This document shows, piece after piece, positions 26,800-35,189 of a DNA stretch of 58,505 bases. The stretch is taken from the NCBI GenBank assembly GCA_017477435.1, contig JAFUVV010000042.1, positions 1 to 58,505 of the forward strand, given 5' to 3'. Positions within the stretch are counted from its first letter, which is position 1. Each line of letters opens with the position of its first letter. Below the pieces are notes generated by a model that saw nothing but the letters and a program-made list of their open reading frames with translations, was not told where the DNA came from and did not search any database. The DNA comes from Prevotella sp. (GTDB lineage Bacteria; Bacteroidota; Bacteroidia; Bacteroidales; Bacteroidaceae). The position numbers and the translations under genes are program-made.

Positions 26800-28038
26800 A
26801 TGAAGAAATCGAAAGGCAGTCTGACAACGCGACAATACCTCGTGCCGTTCATCCTCATAACGACATTGTTCTTCCTGTGGGGATTTGCACGTGCCATACT
26901 CGACGTGCTCAACAAGCACTTCCAAAACACACTCGACATATCGATCACGCAGTCGGCACTCATACAGGTGACAACCTATTTCGGCTATTTCCTGATGGCC
27001 ATACCTGCCGGAGTGTTCATCAACAGGCACGGATATCGTCGGGGCGTGGTCTTCGGACTGCTTCTTTTCGCTTTCGGATCATTAGCATTCATACCCGCAG
27101 AAGCCGCCGGCTTCTATGCCTACCTCGCAGGACTCTTCGTGATAGGCTGCGGACTCACCTTCCTCGAGACGGCAGCAAATCCTTATTCCACCGAACTCGG
27201 ACCGCGGGAGACAGCATCGAGCCGACTCAACCTCTCGCAGACGTTCAACGGCATGGGATGCTTCATGGCAACGCTGATCGTCGGGCAGTTCCTCTTCGCC
27301 CGCGACGACGGAGGCGAGAACGGAAGCGTGGTGGTGCCATACGCCGTGATGGGTGTGATCGTACTTGCCATTGCCCTCGTGTTCAGCCGTGTTGACCTGC
27401 CCGAGATAAGCCACGCCGACGATGCTGCCGACGCGACAGCAGAAGAGAAGGGCAGGGGAGTGGCAGCAGTGATGAAAAACCACCTCTTCGCCTTCGGACT
27501 GATGGCACTGCTGGCCTACGAAGTGGCAGAAATATCTATAAACAGCTATTTCGTCAACTTCGTCACTGCCGAAGGCTGGATGAGCGACCTCGGTGCATCG
27601 CGAATAATATCGCTTGCACTCGTCATCTTCATGGTGGGGCGCTTCATCGGGTCGTGGGTGATGAGGTTTGTGCGTGCCGAGGTGATGCTCGCATGGTGCG
27701 CCGCAGGAACGGTGGCATGCATGCTCATTGTGCTGATGGACCTCGGACGTGTGGCAGTCGTGGTACTCGTGATGAACTACCTCTTCGAGGCGATAATGTT
27801 CCCAACAATATTCTCGCTCGCCGTGAGAGACCTCGGGTCGCTGACAAAGAGCGCGTCGTCGCTGCTGATGATGACACCCATCGGAGGCTGCGCATTCCTG
27901 CTCATGGGATACATAGCCGACAGCACGAACAGCGTTCTTCCGTTCGTACTGCCGCTCGCAGGATACATCGTCGTGATGCTCTACGCCCTTAAAATGGTAG
28001 GAAAACGCAGCACAGGTCAGGCAGCGAATAGTCGGTGA
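26800..28038 (+). CDS. FucP-like sugar:proton symporter of the MFS
   Basis: A 412-residue transporter with about 12 membrane segments. It resembles the FHS (fucose/glucose/galactose) group: LFFLWGFARAILDVLNKHFQ near the start with the acidic Asp35 in TM1, TTYFGYFLMAIPAGVFINRHGYRRG, FLETAANPY in the fourth segment and LNLSQTFNGMG after it. Substrates in this group are L-fucose, hexoses and related sugars; which one is not determined. It is convergent with a four-gene operon coding a glycosidase, nucleoside hydrolase and ROK kinase, which could feed the same pathway. Confidence 0.85.
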   Translation: MKKSKGSLTTRQYLVPFILITTLFFLWGFARAILDVLNKHFQNTLDISITQSALIQVTTYFGYFLMAIPAGVFINRHGYRRGVVFGLLLFAFGSLAFIPAEAAGFYAYLAGLFVIGCGLTFLETAANPYSTELGPRETASSRLNLSQTFNGMGCFMATLIVGQFLFARDDGGENGSVVVPYAVMGVIVLAIALVFSRVDLPEISHADDAADATAEEKGRGVAAVMKNHLFAFGLMALLAYEVAEISINSYFVNFVTAEGWMSDLGASRIISLALVIFMVGRFIGSWVMRFVRAEVMLAWCAAGTVACMLIVLMDLGRVAVVVLVMNYLFEAIMFPTIFSLAVRDLGSLTKSASSLLMMTPIGGCAFLLMGYIADSTNSVLPFVLPLAGYIVVMLYALKMVGKRSTGQAANSR

Positions 28039-28065
28039 CAGCGTTACGGGAATCGAAAAAACAAT

Positions 28066-28098
28066 AAGGCCGGATAGCTCATCAGCTGTCCGGCCTTT
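28066..28098. terminator. Bidirectional terminator
   Basis: A 9-bp stem AAGGCCGGA/TCCGGCCTT (28066-28074 with 28089-28097) with TTTTC on the right and, read from the other strand, TTATTGTTTTTTC. It lies between the convergent transporter gene and phosphodiesterase gene and can serve both. Confidence 0.87.
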
Positions 28099-28121
28099 TC
28101 TTGCTTTTGATTTATGTTTCC

Positions 28122-29021
28122 TTATTTGAAAACGCTATATATTGGCACGCCGCGCCATGCTTGCGGGCGTTTCAGGTTGAACACCTCGGCAATGGTTGCA
28201 GCCGTGTCGTATTGCATCACGACATCGTCGATCTCGCCGAGTTTCTTCACTCCCTTGCCCGACACGACAAACGGTGTCTCAAGCTCGAGAAGCGTCCTGC
28301 CTCCGTGACCCTTGTCTACGCCACCATGGTCGCCAGTCATGATGAATATCGTATCGTCGTAGATGCCTGCATCCTTCGTGGCTTGGATGATGCGTCCCAC
28401 CTGCTTGTCGAGCATGCTGAGGCAGTCGTAATAGCCCTGAGTGTCGTGACCTTCGTGGTGGCCCACCCAGTCGAGATGCACATAGCAGACGGCAAAAAGC
28501 GTAGGCTTCTTCTCCTTGATGTATTTCTCTGCCATGCGCGTCAGGTGCTCTGGGTCGTCGCGATAGTCGGGAGCGTAGTCGCGGTAGTCGACAGCCACAG
28601 AGTCGATTACGTATTTCACGCCGTCCCACTCATAGATGCAACCCATCTCGGCATTTGGAATTTGTTCGCGCATTATTGAGAATATCGTTGGGAACACACC
28701 GCGACTGTTGGTGTACATCGACGGTATGTCGGGCACTTTTGAGTTCCACTGGAAATAACCATGCATCTCTGTGGGAGCTCCGTTGAACATTGATGCCCAG
28801 TTGATTGCCGATGCCGAGGGCATCACAGAACGCTTTTTGAGACTGTAGCAGCCGTTGTCCATCAGCGAACGGATGTTGGGGATGTATTCGGATTTCTTCA
28901 CACTATATGCTCCCCATGCATCGATGCCGATGAATACCACGTGCTTCGCCTTCCATCGTTTTGCCTCTGAGGGGATGGCAATGAGACAAATGGCGAATAG
29001 AATAAAGATTAATCTTTTCAT
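28122..29021 (-). CDS. Secreted phosphodiesterase of the alkaline phosphatase superfamily
   Basis: A 299-residue protein with signal peptide (MKRLIFILFAICLIAIPSEA). Metal-site motifs of the alkaline phosphatase/nucleotide pyrophosphatase superfamily are visible: Asp34 (VVFIGIDAWG), a candidate Ser nucleophile in the MPSASAINW block, HLDWVGHHEG and TGDHGG. The frame is open to 29279 in the kinase gene, but the ATG at 29021 begins the signal peptide and leaves a 26-bp gap after that gene. It is the last gene of a four-gene minus-strand operon. Confidence 0.82.
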   Translation of the reverse strand: MKRLIFILFAICLIAIPSEAKRWKAKHVVFIGIDAWGAYSVKKSEYIPNIRSLMDNGCYSLKKRSVMPSASAINWASMFNGAPTEMHGYFQWNSKVPDIPSMYTNSRGVFPTIFSIMREQIPNAEMGCIYEWDGVKYVIDSVAVDYRDYAPDYRDDPEHLTRMAEKYIKEKKPTLFAVCYVHLDWVGHHEGHDTQGYYDCLSMLDKQVGRIIQATKDAGIYDDTIFIMTGDHGGVDKGHGGRTLLELETPFVVSGKGVKKLGEIDDVVMQYDTAATIAEVFNLKRPQAWRGVPIYSVFK

Positions 29022-29047
29022 ATTGAGTCTTATTTTTCTGGATTTTT

Positions 29048-29872
29048 CTATAATTGCGATGCACCGAGGAGGTTGCAATCCTTCAGTTTGGAAAACACGA
29101 TCTTCACGTTTTCTGCCTCGTGCGGATAGGGGAATCCTTCGTGCATAGAGCGAATCATTGCCTGCTCGAAGAGAGGAGCTGACGCCGATATTCCGCCGCC
29201 GATGATGATGCACTCGGGGTCGTAGGTGAAGAGAATCACTTGCAGGAGTTTGCCCAGGTGGAATCCGAACTTCTCCCACAGTGCCTTGGCCTTCTCGTCG
29301 CCCTCTGCCATCTTTCGGGCTTCGTCGGCTCCTGTGGTGTCGTGGAGCTTGAAGAACTGGCTGCTGGTATAGTGCTCATAGTCGGAATCGAGATAAGGCA
29401 GACATCCTATCTCACCAGCTCCGGTGTTGGCACCACGGTGGAGCTTGTTGTCGATCACGATGCCTGCACCGACTCCAGTGCCAAGGGTAATGCCCACGAT
29501 GCTGCTGTAAGGCTTGCCTGCGCCGAGAGTCTTCTCGCCCCATACGAAGCAGTTGACGTCGTTGTCGATGCGGGTGCTGATACCAAAGCGTTTCTCGAAG
29601 ATTTCTTTCAGGTGGACCTCATCCCAGGAGGGAATGTTCTGCACGTTGTAGACTATGCCTTTCTCATAGTCGACCACCGATGGCACGGCCATTCCGATGC
29701 TCGTACATTCAGCATCTATGACTCGCTCTATGAGCGTGCCGATGTGTTCTACTACTTCCTCCTTCGTGCCTTCTGCCTTGCATGGCTCCGACACCTGGCA
29801 AGCTATTCTGCCGTCTTCAATGCGTGCGACACGCAGATTTGTGCCGCCCAAATCGATAGCTATGCTTTTCAT
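29048..29872 (-). CDS. ROK-family sugar kinase
   Basis: A 274-residue cytoplasmic protein. The phosphate-binding DLGGTNLR (residues 7-14) and the central DNDVNCFVWGE with catalytic Asp define the ROK family, together with GITLGTGVGAGIVIDN. The CxCGxxGC zinc site of many ROK proteins is missing; the equivalent stretch reads GEIGCLPYLDSDYEHY, as seen in some Bacteroidetes ROK kinases. No DNA-binding domain, so it is a kinase rather than a repressor. Its sugar is unknown; it sits between a nucleoside hydrolase and a phosphodiesterase gene in one operon. Confidence 0.85.
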   Translation of the reverse strand: MKSIAIDLGGTNLRVARIEDGRIACQVSEPCKAEGTKEEVVEHIGTLIERVIDAECTSIGMAVPSVVDYEKGIVYNVQNIPSWDEVHLKEIFEKRFGISTRIDNDVNCFVWGEKTLGAGKPYSSIVGITLGTGVGAGIVIDNKLHRGANTGAGEIGCLPYLDSDYEHYTSSQFFKLHDTTGADEARKMAEGDEKAKALWEKFGFHLGKLLQVILFTYDPECIIIGGGISASAPLFEQAMIRSMHEGFPYPHEAENVKIVFSKLKDCNLLGASQL

Positions 29873-29882
29873 ATTGTTCAGG

Positions 29883-30881
29883 TTATTTCTGTTTTGGTTG
29901 TTTTATGATGCAGTCGTCGAGAATGGTTGCTATCTCCTTCTCTGGCAGTTTCTTCACGAGTATGACGTGCTTGCCGTTCTCGCTGGGTGTCCACGTGTTG
30001 TGTCCGCTCTTCTCCACGTTTATGGTTCCGCGCTCGGCATTGAAGTATGGTTCAATGCCCTTTATTGCTGTGTATACTGCAGTGAGGTCCCAGCTTGAGC
30101 GGCCCTCAGGATTGTCCTGTGCGAGTGTGATGGCGTATGCGTCTTTTATAGGACTCTTCTCGGCGTCAGACTGACTGACGGGCTTACCTGTAAGTATCTC
30201 GTTGCCAATCTCCCAGCCGCTGAAGATAATCTCTGTGGGCCATGCCGGGATGACTTCATACGAAGCCAGCGAGTCGATGAATACGTTGAACTCATGGCCT
30301 TCAGGAAAACCACCAGCCATCGATACGAGGCGCTTCACTTTCTTCTCTACAAGCTCTTTGCCGCTGAGAGGGCTATATTCGTCGGGTTCCGACTTGAGCA
30401 GGTTGTTCAGGTTTGTGAAGAAACCGATGGTGCAGATCGTCACGCTTGTGTCGGGCTGGGCGCTAAGCACCTTCCTGTAGAGCGTCACGGCATCCTCGGC
30501 ATCGGCAGTAGAATTCAGTTTGTGCGGATAGTTGTCTGCCAGATGCTGTGCCCAACTCGGGTTGTGACCGTCTTTCATATCAGCGCCACCTTCTCCTTTC
30601 GGTGCTCCGATGGGTATGTCGGGGCGGTTGAAGTAGGTGTTGATGACGTCGATGCAAGGAGCGACGAGCTCGTTCTTGTTCGACGACATCGTAGCGAGAA
30701 TGTTCACTTGTCCGCTGTCGGCAAGCACATGCATCACAGCCATGGCCCCCACGTCGTCGTAGTCGGGACCAAGGTCGGTGTCGAATATCAGGTTTACAAC
30801 ATTTTTGTTGTCCTGCTTGCACGATGTAGCAAAGGCTGTGGTAAATGCAACGGCGGCGATTAAAAAGAGATATTTCTTCAT
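29883..30881 (-). CDS. Nucleoside hydrolase, lipoprotein
   Basis: A 332-residue protein. The lipobox FATSC places Cys21 as the lipidated residue, so the enzyme faces the periplasm or cell surface. The nucleoside hydrolase signature DTDLGPDYDD (residues 34-43) holds the calcium-binding aspartates, and TICTIGFFTNLNNLL and VSMAGG match later family blocks. The enzyme would split nucleosides, or a related N-glycoside, into base and sugar. Its neighbours in the same operon are a glycosidase (5 bp upstream) and a sugar kinase (10 bp downstream), which fits release and phosphorylation of the sugar. Confidence 0.85.
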   Translation of the reverse strand: MKKYLFLIAAVAFTTAFATSCKQDNKNVVNLIFDTDLGPDYDDVGAMAVMHVLADSGQVNILATMSSNKNELVAPCIDVINTYFNRPDIPIGAPKGEGGADMKDGHNPSWAQHLADNYPHKLNSTADAEDAVTLYRKVLSAQPDTSVTICTIGFFTNLNNLLKSEPDEYSPLSGKELVEKKVKRLVSMAGGFPEGHEFNVFIDSLASYEVIPAWPTEIIFSGWEIGNEILTGKPVSQSDAEKSPIKDAYAITLAQDNPEGRSSWDLTAVYTAIKGIEPYFNAERGTINVEKSGHNTWTPSENGKHVILVKKLPEKEIATILDDCIIKQPKQK

Positions 30882-30886
30882 GCTGA

Positions 30887-32491
30887 TTACAATGTTTGCG
30901 TACCTGCTTTCACTTCCTTATCTTCTTTTCCACCATCCCAGATGAGAGTGACCTTGAACGGGATGTTGCTCTTGATAGTCACCTTCGGCTTGTCGTTCTT
31001 CGAGTTGCGCTTTGCAACTTTCACAGAGACTTCTCCATTTTCTCCGAGTGGGTAGCGGTCGATGCCGTAGCCGTCGGTCAGGTGTACGTCGATGGTCATG
31101 TGATTCTCCTGGATGTCGGCGCGTATGCCGAAGATGTATTCAATGAGTTCGGCGATTGGTGGCAGTCCTGTCCATCCCACGAAGTCCTTGCGGGCCATGA
31201 ATCCTGGCTCGGTGCCTTCTGGTGCATAGTATTCGAAGAATGTGCCTGTCTTTTTGTAGACTTCGAATACATTGTTATAGTGGTTGGTCACTATGTCCCA
31301 TGCCAGATCGCGGTAGCCTTTGTTCACGAGGCCGGAGATGAGCATGTAGTTTGCTCCTGGCCATACGCCTCCGACCCAGTAGCGGCCGTTGGCCTTATAC
31401 TTCGGATGGCTTGCCGAGAGCGACGGGCAGCGATGTGTGCGGTTGAACTTTGTGGTGTCGCTCAGATGAGCCACGAGTTTGTCGAGCTTCTCCTTCGGGA
31501 GTACGTCGGTGTGGAGCACCCAGTAGGCATAGATACCCTGCGTAGTGCTCAGGCTGTTGTCTTCGTATTGGTCGTAGAGGAATCCGTCCTCTTCGCTCCA
31601 CATGTTCTCGTTGATGTATTTTGTGAGCTTCTTGATGTCGTCCTCAAACTCTTCAATCTCCTGCCAGCGCTCGAGGTAGAATCCCATCTTGAGCAGTTGG
31701 TCGGCCACCATTATCTGCTGCAGGCAAGCGTCGAGCCATATCATGTGGCCGTTGGAGTAGATTGTGTTGTACTCGTCTTTCACTCTTGGCATGTTGTCCA
31801 TACCTGTTCCCCAGCCGCTACTCCAGTATGTACCATTGCGCCATGTGTGGTTAAGTTTCAGCCATTTGTAGTAGGCTGCGAGCACTGGGAATACTTTATT
31901 CAGTCGGTTGTCGTCGCCGAATTGTGTGAAGTAGAGCCATTCCGACCATGGCAGTATGTTCGGACCGGTGCTGGTGGGGTCGTAGCGACCGAAGCAGTCG
32001 CTGCCGTCAGCGCGTATCTCGCGGCAGATGAATCCGTCGGGATGCTGCTTGGCGTAGAAGTTGTCGAGTGTCTTCTGGAAGGGGAAGAAGTTCTTTCCAT
32101 ATCGGCAGAACATGGTGATGAATGCGCAGTCCCACATGAAGATGTTTCCGTTGTAGGCTGGCGAGATGTATGGAGTGACGAAGCCTGAGTCGTCGAGTGG
32201 CTGGCTGACGTTGGTGAGTCCTATCTGCCATGCTTTCCAGTACATCTCTATCTCTTTCTCGTGTCCGTCCCAATAGGGTGCTGGCAGGACCTTTTTTGCC
32301 TGCTCAAATGTGCCGGGCTTCTGTTTTTCCACCTTTGCCGTGCGGTAGTGGTTCTCTGCCACGAGCGGTTCTCTTACGTAGGTGTCCTTGTAGGGGAGTT
32401 TATACAACGGCGACCCCGATGATATCAGGTTCTGTGCCTCTGCTCCCACCGCCGCCAAAAGTGCGATTCCAAAAAATATTATTTTTCTCAT
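30887..32491 (-). CDS. Secreted trehalase-like (GH37/GH63, MGH1-type) glycosidase
   Basis: A 534-residue protein with signal peptide (MRKIIFFGIALLAAVGAEA). An alpha/alpha barrel fills most of the length, with FMWDCAFITMFCRYG, GTGMDNMPR, HMIWLDACLQQIMV, GRYWVGGVWPGANYMLI and FFEYYAPEG...GWTGL, typical of the trehalase/GH63 clan including mannosylglycerate-hydrolase-like proteins. Acid and base are probably Asp in GMDNMPR and Glu in FFEYYAP. The C-terminal 90 residues are a beta domain. Substrate not determined. It is the first gene of the four-gene operon; two TATTTTTG boxes lie 40-60 bp upstream without a matching -33 box. Confidence 0.82.
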   Translation of the reverse strand: MRKIIFFGIALLAAVGAEAQNLISSGSPLYKLPYKDTYVREPLVAENHYRTAKVEKQKPGTFEQAKKVLPAPYWDGHEKEIEMYWKAWQIGLTNVSQPLDDSGFVTPYISPAYNGNIFMWDCAFITMFCRYGKNFFPFQKTLDNFYAKQHPDGFICREIRADGSDCFGRYDPTSTGPNILPWSEWLYFTQFGDDNRLNKVFPVLAAYYKWLKLNHTWRNGTYWSSGWGTGMDNMPRVKDEYNTIYSNGHMIWLDACLQQIMVADQLLKMGFYLERWQEIEEFEDDIKKLTKYINENMWSEEDGFLYDQYEDNSLSTTQGIYAYWVLHTDVLPKEKLDKLVAHLSDTTKFNRTHRCPSLSASHPKYKANGRYWVGGVWPGANYMLISGLVNKGYRDLAWDIVTNHYNNVFEVYKKTGTFFEYYAPEGTEPGFMARKDFVGWTGLPPIAELIEYIFGIRADIQENHMTIDVHLTDGYGIDRYPLGENGEVSVKVAKRNSKNDKPKVTIKSNIPFKVTLIWDGGKEDKEVKAGTQTL

Positions 32492-32552
32492 AATCCAATG
32501 AATTTCTTTATGTTTTAACCTCCAAAAATTATCAAAAATATACTCAAAAATA

Positions 32553-32966
32553 TTATTTCTCTATTACGTTGATTAGTTCACATGTATTGGTCGACTCGTC
32601 GAAAATATATTTTTCTGTGCGAACAGCCAAAGGTCCGAAGTTAATCAGCATCCCGTATTTTGTGTGAGTTAGGCGCATATAGTTAAATAACTGTAGTCTA
32701 TGCTCAGATCCAATATGCTCAACAGTTTTAAGTTCTAAAATGACTTTTCTGTTGATCATCATATCAATACGATAACAGTTTGATAGTCTATGTCCTTTGT
32801 AATACATCGGAAGTGGTACCTCATGTTCTACTGTTAACCCCTCTTGTTGGAGTTCCCATTCGAGAGCGGCTTCGTAGGCATTCTCCAAAAGGCCGTAATC
32901 CAATTCGTTGTATACGTCGTAGGCTTTTCCTGTAATAATGTATGACAATGACCCTTCGCGTTCCAT
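32553..32966 (-). CDS. GxxExxY protein (PD-(D/E)xK-like)
   Basis: A 137-residue protein with the name-giving motif GLLENAYEAAL at residues 25-35 and a core YRIDMMINRKVILELKTVE that looks like the Asp...Glu-x-Lys active site of PD-(D/E)xK nucleases. These small proteins are common in Bacteroidetes and their role is unknown. The gene and its flanks (32492-33029) are clearly more AT-rich than their neighbours, so it may be an insertion. No close partner gene. Confidence 0.82.
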   Translation of the reverse strand: MEREGSLSYIITGKAYDVYNELDYGLLENAYEAALEWELQQEGLTVEHEVPLPMYYKGHRLSNCYRIDMMINRKVILELKTVEHIGSEHRLQLFNYMRLTHTKYGMLINFGPLAVRTEKYIFDESTNTCELINVIEK

Positions 32967-33029
32967 CTTTTTTAAAAAATATATTTTTGTGTTATTTTTG
33001 AAGATTTTTGGAGGCCTTTGTCCGTATGT

Positions 33030-34154
33030 TTACATTCCCATGAGGTATTTGATTTTCCAGAATACGTCGGTGTTGCTGTAGAATCCTGTGAAGAGCTCTG
33101 ATCCTGGGCCGTAGGCATATACGGGCACCATTGTTCCGGTGTGGTCGGTGGATGAGAAGTGGCATGTCACCTTTCCTTCCGCCAGCTCACCGCCGTGTAC
33201 TGTCATTCCTCCGGTCTCATGGTCGGCAGTGACTACCACGAGTGTCTCGCCGTCCTGCTCGGCCCATTTCATCACGGCGCCGATGGTCTGGTCGAAGTCG
33301 AGAGTCTCCTTCATGAGCATGTCGAGCTGGTTCCAGTGGCCATAGTCGTCGAGCTGAGAACCTTCCACCATCAAGAAGAATCCGTTCTTGTTCTTGTTCA
33401 TCAGGTCCATGCCTTTCAGCGATGCCTTTGCGAGCATGTCGCCGCGGTCGTCGGGTTCGGGGGTATCGCCTTCAAAGGGTACACACCACACGCGGCTGGT
33501 GTTGCAGTTCTGCAGGTCGTCGAACGAGCGCAGCACTTTGTATCCCTTTCCCTCGAGCTCTTTGAAGATGTCGCGGCCGTCCTTGCGGTTGACGAATTTC
33601 CTGGCTCCACCGCCGAAGACATAGTCTATTCCGCAGTCGGGGAACAGCCCCACGAGCTCTTCCTCGTTGTCGCGGTCGATGTTGTGGGAAATGAAGTCGC
33701 ACGGTGTGGCGTCCCACAGTCGGCATGTCACGGCGATGCCGGCGTCCTTGCCAGCCTTCTTAGCCAAGTCGCAGAGCGTGGTGAGGTGCTTGCCTAATGG
33801 GTCTACTCCCACGGCATGATACACGGTCTTATGTCCCGTGGCGAGCGATGTGCCGCCCGAGCCGGAGTCGGTCACGAGCCGGTTGGTGGCAGGGGTCTCA
33901 GAAAGACCGGTGGCCATTGAATTCTCAAGCCACAGATGGCCGCGGTTGCAGGTCCAGGCGGCTTGGATGTGCATGAGGCTCATGCCATCGCCTATCATCA
34001 GGATGACATTCTTCACCTTCTTTCCGGTCGTAGGCTTTATTGTCTCCACCGTGTAGGGTTTTTCGTGGGTGTAGGTTTGTAACTTTGGTCTCTGTGCCAT
34101 CGCCGTAACTGCTATAGTCGCCATGGCAAGTGTCAGTAAGATGTTTCTTTTCAT
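33030..34154 (-). CDS. Alkaline phosphatase, PhoA family
   Basis: A 374-residue exported phosphomonoesterase (signal peptide MKRNILLTLAMATIAVTAMA). Active-site motifs are complete: Asp56 (MIGDGMS), the nucleophile Ser97 (VTDSGSGGTS), LDDYGHWNQ and TADHETGG for zinc, and TDHTGT for the last zinc-binding His. The chain is shorter than E. coli PhoA. It would release phosphate from organic phosphates outside the cytoplasm. It lies downstream of the susCD/EEP cluster on the same strand, separated by the four-helix-bundle gene and a 9-bp repeat array, so co-transcription is uncertain. Confidence 0.9.
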   Translation of the reverse strand: MKRNILLTLAMATIAVTAMAQRPKLQTYTHEKPYTVETIKPTTGKKVKNVILMIGDGMSLMHIQAAWTCNRGHLWLENSMATGLSETPATNRLVTDSGSGGTSLATGHKTVYHAVGVDPLGKHLTTLCDLAKKAGKDAGIAVTCRLWDATPCDFISHNIDRDNEEELVGLFPDCGIDYVFGGGARKFVNRKDGRDIFKELEGKGYKVLRSFDDLQNCNTSRVWCVPFEGDTPEPDDRGDMLAKASLKGMDLMNKNKNGFFLMVEGSQLDDYGHWNQLDMLMKETLDFDQTIGAVMKWAEQDGETLVVVTADHETGGMTVHGGELAEGKVTCHFSSTDHTGTMVPVYAYGPGSELFTGFYSNTDVFWKIKYLMGM

Positions 34155-34189
34155 AGTTATTTTATTTAATATGTTGTTGTCGATGGGTT

Positions 34190-34260
34190 ATCCGGGTATT
34201 CCGGATATTCCGGAAGTTCCGGGTAATCCGGATATTCCGGTTTTTCCGGAGTTTCCGGGA
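34190..34260. repeat. 9-bp CCGG array after the four-helix-bundle gene
   Basis: Eight CCGG tetramers spaced exactly 9 bp apart (34192, 34201, 34210, 34219, 34228, 34237, 34246, 34255). Typical unit: ATTCCGGAT, itself nearly palindromic. The array begins 6 bp past the stop codon (34267) of the four-helix-bundle gene, whose own coding sequence holds the same nonamer array. Confidence 0.93.
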
Positions 34261-34266
34261 TGATGC

Positions 34267-35058
34267 TTACTTTCTCATCTCTTCTAATATTTTTCTCAAG
34301 CGGGCATTTTCTTCTTTCAGTGATTCTATTTCTCTGCGTTGAGCCTCAATAACTTCTTTTTGCGTAGCACGCTGGTCAAGACGTGCTGCAGTCATTCGCT
34401 CTCGTATTCCACCTTCTGTTGTGAACTCTCTGTCTTTTCTCTCTATATATTTTGTGAGTGCGGAATCAACTTGGTGGCATAGGCATATTGCCATGTTTGC
34501 CAGTTCCTCGTCGTTCATTCTTGGGAGAATAGATTTATAATCTTCGAACTTGTAGTGGTTTTTGCAATACTGATGCAGTTGTTCAAAGCGAGGATTTCCG
34601 TTATGCCATTCGTTTAGTCCATGGCGTTTAAGGTAGTCGAGGTAGTCTTCCAGAAGTTCTTTGTTACTTCCTCGGGCTATGCCAAGGAGTTTCAGTTCCG
34701 TTTCTGTTGAGGTCTGTCCGTCGCTACTGCCTTCAGCGATGTTTTGCTTTGTGCTCCGTGCTGCTTGTACCATTTGATCGACAGTGCGGTCGCCATATTT
34801 AGGCAGGTAATGTTGACAAAATGTTTGTGTCAGCTGATATAACACCTCGCTGCGCATATAGAAGCGCAGTCCTGTATATACGACAGGTTTGCGTAATACA
34901 CTTGCCACTCCGTCAGCATAATGCCTAATTTGAGGGGAGTGCTTGCTGGAATAGCGAGGAGAGCCGGATGTTCCGGGGTTTCCGGAGATTCCGGATAATC
35001 CGGAGTTTCCGGAGGATGTGGTGTGGTAAGGTTTATTATCGCTTTGCTTTTCAGTCAT
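34267..35058 (-). CDS. Four-helix-bundle suffix-domain protein with Gly-X-Y-like N-terminus
   Basis: A 263-residue protein. Residues about 16-36 are a collagen-like run (SSGNSGLSGISGNPGTSGSP) encoded by 9-bp CCGG repeats. Residues about 55-165 are a four-helix bundle of the 23S rRNA-intervening-sequence/S23 type (EVLYQLTQTF, AARSTKQNIAEGSSDG, ELKLLGIARGSNKELLEDY), here the variant that serves as a suffix domain. The C-terminus is a coiled coil (EAQRREIESLKEENARLRKILEEM). The frame starts earlier at a TTG (35067), but that codon lies within the -7 box, so the ATG at 35058 is chosen. The mRNA would then be almost leaderless. Function unknown; related bundles bind nucleic acid. Confidence 0.75.
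   Translation of the reverse strand: MTEKQSDNKPYHTTSSGNSGLSGISGNPGTSGSPRYSSKHSPQIRHYADGVASVLRKPVVYTGLRFYMRSEVLYQLTQTFCQHYLPKYGDRTVDQMVQAARSTKQNIAEGSSDGQTSTETELKLLGIARGSNKELLEDYLDYLKRHGLNEWHNGNPRFEQLHQYCKNHYKFEDYKSILPRMNDEELANMAICLCHQVDSALTKYIERKDREFTTEGGIRERMTAARLDQRATQKEVIEAQRREIESLKEENARLRKILEEMRK
34962..35014. repeat. 9-bp CCGG array inside the four-helix-bundle gene
   Basis: Six CCGG tetramers exactly 9 bp apart (34964, 34973, 34982, 34991, 35000, 35009). On the coding strand each unit gives three residues of the Gly-X-Y type. The unit matches the array after the stop codon at 34190-34260. Confidence 0.92.
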
Positions 35059-35064
35059 ACTTTG

Positions 35065-35096
35065 CAAAGATACGAAATATAAAAGAAATGAGCAAG
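35065..35096 (-). promoter_or_regulatory. Promoter of the four-helix-bundle gene
   Basis: On the minus strand TATCTTTG (35072-35065) fits the -7 box, with CTTG (35096-35093) as a near-match -33 box 20 bp upstream. The predicted start point (about 35058-35060) coincides with the ATG at 35058, implying a leaderless or nearly leaderless message. Confidence 0.6.
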
Positions 35097-35189
35097 CGAT
35101 TACAATACATTAACAAAAACGTTTGTGGTCGTGCCTTGTTTGTTGCTTAAGGCAGCTTCGGCATTGTCTTTGTCGTTGTGATCTCTTTA

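Noticed and set aside
29048-29872. ROK-type transcription repressor
   Set aside because: The protein starts directly with the ATP-binding DLGGT motif; there is no N-terminal winged-helix domain.
30896-32188. 430-codon open frame antisense to the trehalase-like glycosidase gene
   Set aside because: It resembles no protein family, is rich in Val, Glu and Cys as expected for a reverse reading, and the sense gene has a signal peptide and a full domain.
34190-34260. Continuation of the four-helix-bundle coding region past a frameshift
   Set aside because: The array after the stop encodes Gly-X-Y only in a different frame, and the coiled-coil C-terminus before the stop looks complete.
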